Origin: Streptomyces armeniacus
GTDB taxonomy: Bacteria; Actinomycetota; Actinomycetes; Streptomycetales; Streptomycetaceae
Reading direction: 5' to 3'
NCBI RefSeq assembly: GCF_003355155.1
Contig: NZ_CP031320.1
Location: 6,191,367 to 6,255,366 of the forward strand
Length of the DNA stretch: 64,000 nucleotides
This document shows, piece by piece, positions 6,410-13,779 of this stretch. A program made the position numbers and the translations under genes. A model generated the notes under the pieces. It had not been told where the DNA came from, did no database searches, and worked only from the letters and a program-made list of their open reading frames with translations. Every line of letters starts with the position of its first letter. The first letter of the stretch is position 1.

Positions 6410-8430
6410 CCGAATTCGGACACGCACCGAGCGACGGACAACGAGACCCGGCATCGTCAACGGCTCCCACTCAACCGTCGACCCCCGAGGCCGCGTACGG
6501 AACCGCACCTGCTGGACCAATGCTGTTCAGCCAACACGGCGATGGCGGTGTTCAGGCGTTCAACGCGTACTTGAACGGCGACTATGTTACTGCAGAGCTC
6601 ATCTCCGGTGCCGACCCTGCCCTTGCGGCCAGTGAGGACGACAGGTTCATCCCGCCGCGGAACACCTCCCAGTGGGAGCACGCCGCCAAGCGTCTCGACG
6701 AAGGCGGGATCCTCGTGCTTTGCGCACCATCAGGAAACGGTCGGCGAACAGCGGCTGTGAAGCTACTGCGCGCAGCCGGAAACGACAGGCTGACCCTCTT
6801 CGACCTGGAACCAGAGTGGTCGAGGCCATCGACAAAACCGCTGCCCAAGGACCGGAACGCTGGGTATGTCCTCGATCTCTCGGACATCCCCGAGCCGCCG
6901 GCCGACCGATTCGGTGTGGACCTGGCTACGCTAGGAGCGGACTTGCGGAAGCACGACTCTTTCCTCGTCGTGCTGGCCACGCCCGGGGACTGGCACGGCC
7001 AATGGGCGGAAACAACGCTGAGCTTCGCCATCCCCCTTGAGTCTCCCGACGCACGGCGTCTAGCGGAGACCGAACTGGCAGCACTCGGGCACCCCGAGCG
7101 CCTCGACTGGCTGGACGGTCCGAAGTTCACCCCCATTTGGTCAGCCAACCCGTCGGCGCGCGAGGCGCGCCGCCTGGCACGACTTGTCAGCGACGCGCCC
7201 AATGAGGATGCCGTCCCAACACTCGTCGAAAAGTTCGGCGACTGGCACACGACAGTCGAGGACCTGCTCAGCAAAGTTCCAAAACGCGACGGCGACCCGA
7301 CACTCCTCTCCACCCGGGCCACAGTCTGGTCAGGAGCCCTGCTGCACGGCGGACAGCGCAGCTCTGTCATCAAGGCAGCCGATGACCTGCTCACGCAAAT
7401 GAACATGCCGCGAGAAGGCTTCCACGTCCTCGCCGACGCCACCACCTCGTGCCGACTGGAGGCCGCAGATATCCGCCCAGACGGTGACCGGGTTTACCAC
7501 GACAAGACCAAAGAAGGGCTGCCGGAGGCGCTCCTGCGACACTTGTGGGAAGAGTTCCCCACGCAGACCGAACTGCTGCGCAAGTGGGCCACGGGCGTTG
7601 CTGCCAACCGCACTATCCCTGAAGACGACGCCCGGCTGGTGACTCGTGCACTGCTACGGCTCGCAGTGCACCGCCACGACAGGGCCATCCTGGATACCTT
7701 GGCCAACGGTCTCACGGGTCCTCGCCGCAGCCTTGCGGTGGAAACCTTTACCACCGCCGCTGACGCTCCCGAACTTGGCCGCTATGTCAGGGACCGCCTG
7801 CGCCAATGGGTGGACGCGTCCAACCCGCAGTCGGACCGAGTTGATCTGGTCATCGACATCTGCGCCGGGAAGTGGGGAATCAAGCAACCAGCACTCGCCC
7901 TTACACGGCTTGGCAAGGCGTCAGGCCACAAGGACTTCGGCTCGACCAAGCTAATCCAGGCCTTCGAACAGCTCGCTCGCCACCAGCAGCAGAAGGTCCA
8001 AGAAGCCGTTGGCCAATGGCTCGGCCAGACAAGGCTCGAACACGACGAGAGGCTGCGTCGCCAGACGCTGGGAGCCTTTATGGCACTCGTCTCGAGTGAC
8101 CTGGGAACGGACGTGGTCCTCAACGACGCGCAGAAGCCGGAGACGAGGCGGCAGCTCGTTTGGGCATGGCAGGCGCTGTTGTCAACTGACAACGCCACAG
8201 AGGCGGTCGAGGCTCAGCTGATGCACTGGCATGAGCGATTTCGGGAAGACCCGCATCGACGCGAGCCGGTGGTGGATCTGCTCGCCGACATCTACACACC
8301 GCCACGGTTCCGCGCCGGCCTCGGACGGTTCATGGTCGCCGAGCCAACGAGCGTCCATCCGTTCTGGCAGCAAGTTCTTGAACTTGCTGCTCATCGAGAC
8401 CTCATGTTCCGAAAGGCAGCGGTTCAGTGA
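6406..8430 (+). CDS. STAND-like NTPase with N-terminal shared signalling motif
   Basis: This is a 674-residue protein. GTG 6406 overlaps the cyclase stop (GTGA) and has GGGGGG upstream; GTG 6397 is a weaker alternative. A disordered N-terminus ends in FSQHGDGGVQAFN (residues 41-53), nearly the same as the cyclase tail. A P-loop-like strand and loop, LVLCAPSGNGRRT (about 103-115), has Arg in place of the invariant Walker A Lys. A Walker B-like strand FLVVLATP follows near residue 190. The C-terminal 450 residues are alpha-helical, suggesting a repeat-type sensor region. Proteins of this shape occur in actinomycete conflict loci. The degenerate P-loop leaves ATP hydrolysis uncertain. It overlaps the next gene by GTGA. 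Confidence 0.65.
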   Translation: MTEFGHAPSDGQRDPASSTAPTQPSTPEAAYGTAPAGPMLFSQHGDGGVQAFNAYLNGDYVTAELISGADPALAASEDDRFIPPRNTSQWEHAAKRLDEGGILVLCAPSGNGRRTAAVKLLRAAGNDRLTLFDLEPEWSRPSTKPLPKDRNAGYVLDLSDIPEPPADRFGVDLATLGADLRKHDSFLVVLATPGDWHGQWAETTLSFAIPLESPDARRLAETELAALGHPERLDWLDGPKFTPIWSANPSAREARRLARLVSDAPNEDAVPTLVEKFGDWHTTVEDLLSKVPKRDGDPTLLSTRATVWSGALLHGGQRSSVIKAADDLLTQMNMPREGFHVLADATTSCRLEAADIRPDGDRVYHDKTKEGLPEALLRHLWEEFPTQTELLRKWATGVAANRTIPEDDARLVTRALLRLAVHRHDRAILDTLANGLTGPRRSLAVETFTTAADAPELGRYVRDRLRQWVDASNPQSDRVDLVIDICAGKWGIKQPALALTRLGKASGHKDFGSTKLIQAFEQLARHQQQKVQEAVGQWLGQTRLEHDERLRRQTLGAFMALVSSDLGTDVVLNDAQKPETRRQLVWAWQALLSTDNATEAVEAQLMHWHERFREDPHRREPVVDLLADIYTPPRFRAGLGRFMVAEPTSVHPFWQQVLELAAHRDLMFRKAAVQ

Positions 8431-9227
8431 AGGGAGGAGGCGGACCTGGCCCATGGTGGGGCCGACGGTACAGTCGCATCCGGTACCAGTGGCCCACGTC
8501 CCTGCCTGGTATCCGATTCCAAGCCAGCGGTCTGCTCGCCTACCGGGTAACGGCTCCGTTAGAGGCAAACGGTCCAGGCGCTTCCCGAGCCGCTGCTCAG
8601 TTGGCTCTGGACGCCCTCGCGCGTGCAATCACCGCATCTCACGAGCCCGAACAACTCGGGACCGCGCAGGGCAAGCTCACGCTAGCAGCGGCCCAGTGGC
8701 GCTCACCTCCAGAATGCCCCGGGCTCTGGCTGAGGGCACGCGTCACCTTGCGGATCAGCAAGGCCGACGTGGCCCGAGCTCAGAAATATCAGGACGCCGT
8801 GCGGGAGGTGACGCTGCAACTCCGACGGGAGCAGGAGCGGCGAGAACGGTTCACCGCGTCCGTTCTGACCCAGCCGGAGACTGCGCGCAACTGGTGGCTC
8901 GAGCGCCATCTCGACGACCTGGGCGCCATCGACTGGGACACGTTCCGAGAGAAGGTGCTCCCGCTGGTCGGAGCTGCTGACGACGCACAATCGAAGGCCG
9001 AGTACATATCCCGAACCATCCAACACGTTTTGGAGAGGCTCGAAGACGATCCTGCCGAGCACGCACGCTTCGCCACCACCGTGCGCACTGTCTTGGAGCA
9101 GATGGGGTGGGGTGACGCTGCACCGGTTCTTACGGCTGGGGAAACGCCCCTAGCTGACGGGCCGACCAGACACGGTGGCGACGAGGGTAAGCGACGACAG
9201 GCCGCAGAGACGGGCGCGGCTGCATGA
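8427..9227 (+). CDS. Unknown protein coupled to the NTPase, coiled-coil centre
   Basis: This 266-residue protein has its GTG start overlapping the NTPase stop (GTGA), so it is translationally coupled. The N-terminal part has beta-rich segments (IRYQWPTSLPGIRFQASGLL). The middle is a charged helix likely to form a coiled coil (QDAVREVTLQLRREQERRER), and the C-terminal part is helical and acidic. No signal peptide or membrane helix is seen and I do not recognise the family. Tight coupling to a STAND-like NTPase in a cyclase locus suggests a partner or effector subunit. The next small gene overlaps its end by ATGA. Confidence 0.6.
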   Translation: MKGGGGPGPWWGRRYSRIRYQWPTSLPGIRFQASGLLAYRVTAPLEANGPGASRAAAQLALDALARAITASHEPEQLGTAQGKLTLAAAQWRSPPECPGLWLRARVTLRISKADVARAQKYQDAVREVTLQLRREQERRERFTASVLTQPETARNWWLERHLDDLGAIDWDTFREKVLPLVGAADDAQSKAEYISRTIQHVLERLEDDPAEHARFATTVRTVLEQMGWGDAAPVLTAGETPLADGPTRHGGDEGKRRQAAETGAAA

Positions 9228-9418
9228 AGCTAGCCACCCTCCGCTGGCTGCTCGACCCGGCAACCAGCCTCCTTGCCCTGCGTCTACGAGCCCAAGAACG
9301 CGGACGTATGTCCTACGACGCAGCGTGGAGGCTGGCCAGGGTGACACGCCACCCCGACGAAATGGTGTACCGCCACCATGGACACGTCGACGAGGGCACC
9401 CGTGAAGACAGCGCATAA
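9224..9418 (+). CDS. Small unknown protein, last gene of the Pycsar-like array
   Basis: This 64-residue basic helical protein starts at an ATG that overlaps the preceding stop (ATGA). The sequence (MKLATLRWLLDPATSLLALR at the start) has an amphipathic N-terminal helix that could touch the membrane, then a His/Arg-rich tail. No known domain is recognised. Exact coupling to the 8427 gene and coding-like composition make it credible despite its size. It is the last gene before a strong terminator at 9629-9663, which probably ends the operon. Confidence 0.55.
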   Translation: MKLATLRWLLDPATSLLALRLRAQERGRMSYDAAWRLARVTRHPDEMVYRHHGHVDEGTREDSA

Positions 9419-9628
9419 AGAGGTTGGGTAGAAGGAGGCAACTGATCAGTTCTCATAGGCCGTGATAGAAGATGTAACCTGGAGCGAACCCCGGTGGGGC
9501 CTCGACCTATGAAACCCAGAATCGGCCATCGGCCTTGAGCGTATGACTATGGTCCAGTCAGTGACAGTTCCATCGTCAATGGCGTAATCAGTGGGGTATT
9601 GGTCGAAGTCCCCCCTCGGACACGTACG

Positions 9629-9663
9629 AAATCCCCACGGGACCCTGTTCTCCGTGGGGATTT
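9629..9663. terminator. Rho-independent terminator
   Basis: AAATCCCCACGG (9629-9640) pairs perfectly with 9652-9663 around an 11-base loop, followed by TTTT. The A run on the left makes it usable from both sides, ending the plus-strand Pycsar-like array and the minus-strand operon that starts near 13667. The rest of 9419-9683 holds no convincing gene. Confidence 0.85.
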
Positions 9664-9683
9664 TCCGTTCCGTATCCGCGCGA

Positions 9684-10178
9684 TCATTCCCGTCCCGGCG
9701 GGCCAGCGGAGCCACCGCCTGTGGCGCGACAGTCGGCCAGCTTGGCCCTTGTCTGCTCGTCGGCATCGTCCGCCAGCTGATCGAACTCTTCGGCCACGGG
9801 GTCGGGCTGCTTGGTCCGTATGACTTCTCGCACGGCGTGGAGGACGGACTGACTGAGCACCCGGCTCATGACGGAGGCGAGCGCCAGGTCGGTGTCGGAG
9901 ACGTACGGGTTGAAGGCGACCGGAGCCATCTCGGGTGGCAGGTCGGCCGGCGCTGCATGGCGCCGGAGGCGGGCGAGCTCCCGGCGGAGGACGTGACCTG
10001 CAAGGCAACGGCCGACCCGAAGGCGGAGGCGCGAGCGCGCTGACCGTCCAACCGGCTCTGGCCGGGCTTCGGTCGGGCGACCGCCGGGCCGTGGTCGCGG
10101 CGGATCGTGTGCGGGCACAGGCCGAGCCCGGCGGCGGCTCGGGCCGTCGGTTGGGAAGTGCTTCACGGCATGCCGCAC
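9684..10178 (-). CDS. Hypothetical protein, last gene of the Mau-like operon (start uncertain)
   Basis: The C-terminal 80 residues are convincing coding sequence (for example LSQSVLHAVREVIRTKQPDP and EEFDQLADDADEQTRAKLAD). The upstream part of the frame is Arg/Pro-rich and may be non-coding. The start given would overlap the preceding membrane gene by 16 bases; an internal start near residue 80 is possible. No recognised domain and no membrane segment are seen. It sits at the end of the coupled minus-strand set, followed by the bidirectional terminator at 9629-9663. Confidence 0.45.
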   Translation of the reverse strand: MRHAVKHFPTDGPSRRRARPVPAHDPPRPRPGGRPTEARPEPVGRSARSRLRLRVGRCLAGHVLRRELARLRRHAAPADLPPEMAPVAFNPYVSDTDLALASVMSRVLSQSVLHAVREVIRTKQPDPVAEEFDQLADDADEQTRAKLADCRATGGGSAGPPGRE

Positions 10179-10678
10179 ACCGCGAGGGCCACCACCGTGG
10201 CGGCACAGATCACCACTTTCACCGGGGTCAGTCGGTCGGCCAGCCGCATGTCCCAGCCCTCGACGTCGCCGGAGGCCAGCCGTACCACCGGGGACAGCGC
10301 GCGGCCCAGGGCGAAGCCCGTGCCGATGGCGATCGGCGTGGCCACCGAGCCCCCGGTGAGCAGCACCCCGAGGGCGATCACGTAGGGCGCGCTGGCGGAC
10401 ACGTACGTACGTACGCCGGTGCCCAGCTCGAAGCCGAACTGCAGGGTGCCGCGCATGAGGTCACGCTGGAGGACGTCCTGTGGGATCTGCCGGGCGTTCT
10501 GCGGCATCGGGAACGAGAGGACGTCCGTGTCGCGCAGCAGAGCCAGCACGGCCGCCACGACGATCGCCCCGTGCCGCCACTCCGGTGGAACCGGTGACAG
10601 CAGTCCGGAGAACAGCCACAGCACCAGGGCCGACAGCAGCGCCCCGAGGAGCAGTCCCGCGGTGAGCACGGCCAGCAC
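10163..10678 (-). CDS. Polytopic membrane protein in the Mau-like operon
   Basis: A 171-residue protein from the only in-frame GTG, with three or four membrane segments: LTAGLLLGALLSALVLWLF near the start, HGAIVVAAVLALL, YVIALGVLLTGG and the C-terminal VVICAATVVALAVC. A hydrophilic loop, SFPMPQNARQIPQDVLQ, lies between helices. I do not recognise a family. The frame stays coding-like for 21 codons upstream of the GTG, up to an in-frame TGA that ends the 60-residue gene before it (see findings). The start or integrity of this gene is therefore open. Confidence 0.6.
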   Translation of the reverse strand: MLAVLTAGLLLGALLSALVLWLFSGLLSPVPPEWRHGAIVVAAVLALLRDTDVLSFPMPQNARQIPQDVLQRDLMRGTLQFGFELGTGVRTYVSASAPYVIALGVLLTGGSVATPIAIGTGFALGRALSPVVRLASGDVEGWDMRLADRLTPVKVVICAATVVALAVCGMP

Positions 10679-10741
10679 GGTGGCCTGTCGGTTCAGGGCC
10701 CGCCAACCTGGCGTGGCCAGCGCGTAGGCGCTGTTCCGCGT

Positions 10742-10924
10742 TCAAACGGAGCCGGACAGCGAGAAGCCCGCCAGACCGCCGGTCACCGCCCAGGTCAGCG
10801 TCGGTGAGTGGAACGAGGCCAGCAGAACGGCCAGCACCAGCACGGCCGTCGGCACCGCCGGGTCGGTCAGCCGCCCGCGCCAGGCCCCGGCGGTGGCGCC
10901 GGTGTGCCCGGAGGCCGGTGCCAT
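10742..10924 (-). CDS. Small two-helix membrane protein
   Basis: This 60-residue protein has an N-terminal soluble segment (MAPASGHTGATAGAWRGRLT) and two closely spaced hydrophobic segments (AVLVLAVLLASF and LTWAVTGGLAGFSLSG). It overlaps the end of the cysteine-rich gene by a single base, so it is coupled to the Mau-like operon. It ends in a TGA after which the same frame continues as plausible protein into the next membrane gene. Either it is a genuine small membrane protein or the first part of a longer interrupted one. Confidence 0.5.
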   Translation of the reverse strand: MAPASGHTGATAGAWRGRLTDPAVPTAVLVLAVLLASFHSPTLTWAVTGGLAGFSLSGSV

Positions 10925-11862
10925 CAGACGAAGCCCGTCATCATGCGCCAGGTCTCCGGCCCGACGATGCCGTCGACCTGAAGCTCGTGCAGGGTCTGGA
11001 ACCTGGTCACGCCGTCCTCGGTGGCCGCGCCGAAGACACCGTCGACGGCGACGTCGTAGCCGTGCTTCTTGAGCAGCTGCTGCACACCGCGCACCGCGTG
11101 GTTGTCGTCACCGTTCCTGGTGGTCACCACCAGCTTGGGCCAGGTCTTGGCGTCCACCGTGCCGGACTGCTCAAGGCCCTCGGCGTTCTGGAACGCCTTG
11201 ACCTGCGTCTCGGTGTCCGGGCCGAAGATGCCGTCGGCCTCGGCGGGGAAGCCGCCATGGGTGACCAGGTGCTGCACCGCGTGGACGTCCGGACCCGTGG
11301 ATCCGTTCCCCACCGTCGGCCAGTTGACGGTGCCGGGGCAGCCGCAGTCCGTGGTGTAGCGGCAGATGGACTTCACCCACCCGGACTCCGTGCTGCGGTA
11401 CCCGTCGTGGCAGCGGCGCTCGATACCGCACCCGCAGCTGCCGCACGGGTCGCTGTACCGCCACAGCCAGCCGTCGTAGGACCCCGAGTAGCACTGGTTG
11501 GGGCGCAGCGTCCAGGTCACACCGTCGTTCTTGTGGAAGCCCAGGTGCTCGCCGCTCACCTCGCAGGATTCCGCGAACACGGTGCTCGGACCGCAGCCCG
11601 GGGAGCAGTTGTGGTCGGAGGCGTAGGAGGGACAGTCACCCGTCCAGATGTCGTACCCGTCGGCGTACGCCTCGCGGGTCACCGTGAAGACGCCCAGGGC
11701 GGCGAACCCGACCGCGGTCGCGGCCTGGGCGAAGCGGCGCCGTGGCATCGCGAAGCCCGTCGGGGTACGCATACGGCGCACACTCCGGGGCCGGGAGGCG
11801 GTGGCGTTAGCGGCCGGGGTACCTGACCGACGCAGCATCGGGACGTCGTCGAGCGAGGGCAT
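10924..11862 (-). CDS. Tat-exported 12-cysteine (MauA-like) protein with two peptidoglycan-binding domains
   Basis: This 312-residue protein carries a twin-arginine signal (PRRRFAQAATAVGFAALG, about residues 39-56). A mature domain with twelve cysteines follows (about 70-180), including NQCYSGSYDGWLWRYSDPCG and SCGCGIERRC. The spacing resembles the methylamine dehydrogenase light chain (MauA), which also has twelve cysteines in six disulfides and a Tat-type leader; Trp residues occur before two of the cysteines, as for the TTQ pair. Two PG_binding_1 repeats follow (FPAEADGIFGPDTETQVKAF and YDVAVDGVFGAATEDGVTRF). It lies in an operon with MauE-like and MauD-like genes, the helpers for MauA disulfide formation. 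No large subunit is present, so it is more likely a wall-bound relative than a working dehydrogenase. Confidence 0.65.
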   Translation of the reverse strand: MPSLDDVPMLRRSGTPAANATASRPRSVRRMRTPTGFAMPRRRFAQAATAVGFAALGVFTVTREAYADGYDIWTGDCPSYASDHNCSPGCGPSTVFAESCEVSGEHLGFHKNDGVTWTLRPNQCYSGSYDGWLWRYSDPCGSCGCGIERRCHDGYRSTESGWVKSICRYTTDCGCPGTVNWPTVGNGSTGPDVHAVQHLVTHGGFPAEADGIFGPDTETQVKAFQNAEGLEQSGTVDAKTWPKLVVTTRNGDDNHAVRGVQQLLKKHGYDVAVDGVFGAATEDGVTRFQTLHELQVDGIVGPETWRMMTGFV

Positions 11863-12467
11863 CAGGAGCTCCTAACCTGGCCGGGAACATCAGAGTTCAG
11901 CAACTCCAGCAGCGCCGAGGCGGAACCCACCGGCTCCGAACGCGCGACGCGTCCGGTGGCGTCGACGAGCACGGCATACGGAGTGGCGATGGCGTCGTAT
12001 ACGTCGAAGAGGTCCAGCCGGCCGGCCAGGATCGGCACCCGGGAGTCCGTGACGGCGACCGAGGGTTCGGCGTAGACGGCCCGTATCGCGGGCCCCTGGT
12101 CACCGCCCTCGCGCCTGATCCAGTCGCTGGCTGCCGACAGTACGTCCTCGCAGGTCTGGCATGTGTCGCTGAGGAAGAGGAGGAGGGCGTCGCGGTTCCC
12201 GGGGTCCCTGTCGCTCCCGCCGTCCGGGCCCAGGATTTCGCCGATCGCGGGAGCCGGGCGGCCGGGCTCGATGCCCGCCCGTCGCGGGGGCGCGCCCCGG
12301 GTACCGGTCCCGGCCCGGGACAGCTGGTGCACCTGACGGACCAGCCCGGCGACCACGAACGCCAGCAAGGCGATCGCGACCCAGGACGCGAGGAGAGCGC
12401 TGGTTACGAAGTCCACGGTGCGGTCTCTCCTTCGGCCGGGTTGTGCAGGGCGAGCGGCAGGAACCAC
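11862..12467 (-). CDS. MauD-like membrane-anchored thioredoxin-fold protein
   Basis: This 201-residue protein has an N-terminal membrane anchor (LLASWVAIALLAFVVAGLV, about residues 26-44), a linker, and a redoxin fold. The redox motif is LLLFLSDTCQTCEDVLSAAS (Cys-x-x-Cys, about 113-116), with the cis-Pro region near TPYAVLVDATGRV. MauD proteins are the thiol-disulfide partners needed for making the methylamine dehydrogenase light chain. The gene overlaps the MauE-like gene by 64 bases and abuts the 12-cysteine protein by a TGATG junction, so a role in folding that exported protein is the natural reading. Confidence 0.75.
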   Translation of the reverse strand: MVPAARPAQPGRRRDRTVDFVTSALLASWVAIALLAFVVAGLVRQVHQLSRAGTGTRGAPPRRAGIEPGRPAPAIGEILGPDGGSDRDPGNRDALLLFLSDTCQTCEDVLSAASDWIRREGGDQGPAIRAVYAEPSVAVTDSRVPILAGRLDLFDVYDAIATPYAVLVDATGRVARSEPVGSASALLELLNSDVPGQVRSS

Positions 12468-12958
12468 AGCAGCCCGGTGAACGTGAGGGTCGCCAGCGTC
12501 ACCGTGACCAGTTCGGCGGGGTCACCGGACGACGGGAGGGCCGACGCGGCCAGCAGGGCGCCGGCCACCGCGAGCAGCGTGTAGGTGAGCGCACGGCCTG
12601 CCGCCCAGCCGCTGAGCGGGATGTCCGTCCGGTGGCAGCCGCAGGGGCCGCCGCGACCGGTGGACAGGACGTAACGGAGGTAGCCGGCGTAGGTGCCGAA
12701 CAGCGCCGCGCTCGCGGCCAGTACGAGTACCAGCCCGGTCCGGCTGCCGCCGAACACCGCGGCCAGACCCACCACCCCGAGCAGCCCCTCCACCACCGGC
12801 ACGGCCACGGTCACCCAGGGGATCGCGCGACCGGGCAGTGTCCGGTGCCGGCGCAGCGCGTCACGCAGCGCGCCCGGAGCGGCAACATGGGAGGCACAGC
12901 CGGCGAGCAGGCTCAACAGCACGATTCCGGCTGCCACGGGGCCGAAGAACGTCGTCAT
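12404..12958 (-). CDS. MauE/DoxX-like membrane protein
   Basis: This 184-residue protein has four membrane helices in the MauE pattern. The segment between helices contains VLSTGRGGPCGCHRTDIPLS, with a Cys-x-Cys facing the exterior. MauE family proteins act with MauD-type thioredoxins in disulfide formation or reduction for exported cysteine-rich proteins. The first helix (AAGIVLLSLLAGCASHVAAP) includes a cysteine but no clear lipobox processing signal. It starts four bases after the stop of the 12963 gene and overlaps the MauD-like gene, placing it in the same operon. Confidence 0.75.
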   Translation of the reverse strand: MTTFFGPVAAGIVLLSLLAGCASHVAAPGALRDALRRHRTLPGRAIPWVTVAVPVVEGLLGVVGLAAVFGGSRTGLVLVLAASAALFGTYAGYLRYVLSTGRGGPCGCHRTDIPLSGWAAGRALTYTLLAVAGALLAASALPSSGDPAELVTVTLATLTFTGLLWFLPLALHNPAEGETAPWTS

Positions 12959-12962
12959 CCGG

Positions 12963-13667
12963 TCAGTCCGCGATACGCAGGGTCAACTGCTCGACCAGGT
13001 CGGGTACGCGCTTGACGTCGGTGTCCGCGAGCGGGACGACGGTCGCCCACACCTTGGGGTTGGACAGGATGAAGAAGGGCTTGCCGTCGGAGAGGGTGTC
13101 CCGGTACAGCTCGCCGGACTTGACCGAGACGCCCTTCCAGGGCGGCAGTTGAGCGGTGTGCGCGGCGGTCACCTTGGACATCTCGACGAGTCCGAGACCC
13201 GGGACCTCCTTGATGACGTTGGCCGGCCGGGTGAACCGGCTGCCGGCGGCGGACTCCGGGTGCAGGGTGATGCCCTCGTCGTGTTCGGCGATGTGCAGTG
13301 TGCGCAGCATTCCGAGGACGTCGCGCACCGCCATCCCGTACACCCGGGTCACCAGGGAGTACCGCTTGCCCTGCCAGACGACCAGCATGGGCTTTTCCAG
13401 GGTCTTGGACTGGGCGTCGTATTCGCGCTTGACCGCGGTGCGGAGTTTTCCGCCCTGGAAAGAGAGTTCCGACTCGAACTCGGTGATACCGAGGGAAGCC
13501 GCGATGTCGTCACCGAGCTTGGCGGTCCCGGCGGTGAACTCCACCAGCTTGCCGTTGCTGGTGACTTCGGCGACCGAGGTGAAAGGCAGTTTCAGGTCGA
13601 GTTTGCTGCCGAGGCGGTACGCGGTGCCGTCAAGGGCACGATGGTCGACGGTGGCGGCCGATGCCAT
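12963..13667 (-). CDS. Unknown soluble protein, first gene of the Mau-like operon
   Basis: A 234-residue protein without signal peptide or membrane helix. It is rich in beta-forming segments (AYRLGSKLDLKLPFTSVAEV, KPMLVVWQGKRYSLVTRVYG). Only Met and no Cys is present, in contrast with the downstream cysteine-rich product. I do not recognise the family. It begins the minus-strand operon, and three phased CAGTCAAG repeats lie 61-87 bp upstream of its start. Operon position suggests a role with the exported cysteine-rich protein. Confidence 0.65.
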   Translation of the reverse strand: MASAATVDHRALDGTAYRLGSKLDLKLPFTSVAEVTSNGKLVEFTAGTAKLGDDIAASLGITEFESELSFQGGKLRTAVKREYDAQSKTLEKPMLVVWQGKRYSLVTRVYGMAVRDVLGMLRTLHIAEHDEGITLHPESAAGSRFTRPANVIKEVPGLGLVEMSKVTAAHTAQLPPWKGVSVKSGELYRDTLSDGKPFFILSNPKVWATVVPLADTDVKRVPDLVEQLTLRIAD

Positions 13668-13727
13668 GACGCCCTCCCTGATGATTTTGGGAGAGGCTAA
13701 TGACGCCGGAGGCTGGTTGTCAATGCA

Positions 13728-13754
13728 CAGTCAAGACAGTCAAGGGCAGTCAAG
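13728..13754. promoter_or_regulatory. Three phased CAGTCAAG direct repeats upstream of the Mau-like operon
   Basis: CAGTCAAG occurs at 13728, 13737 and 13747, nearly one helical turn apart, in the 112-bp region between this operon and the convergent-side selD end. Such phased octamers are typical activator sites. No regulator is identified. Confidence 0.5.
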
Positions 13755-13779
13755 ACACCCGTTCCCCGCATGCCCGCCG

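Noticed and set aside
9546..9625. Sequence before the terminator (GTCGAAGTCCCCCCTCGGACAC) considered as a tRNA 3' end and island border
   Set aside because: No matching acceptor or anticodon arm could be built upstream, and no second copy was found in the window.
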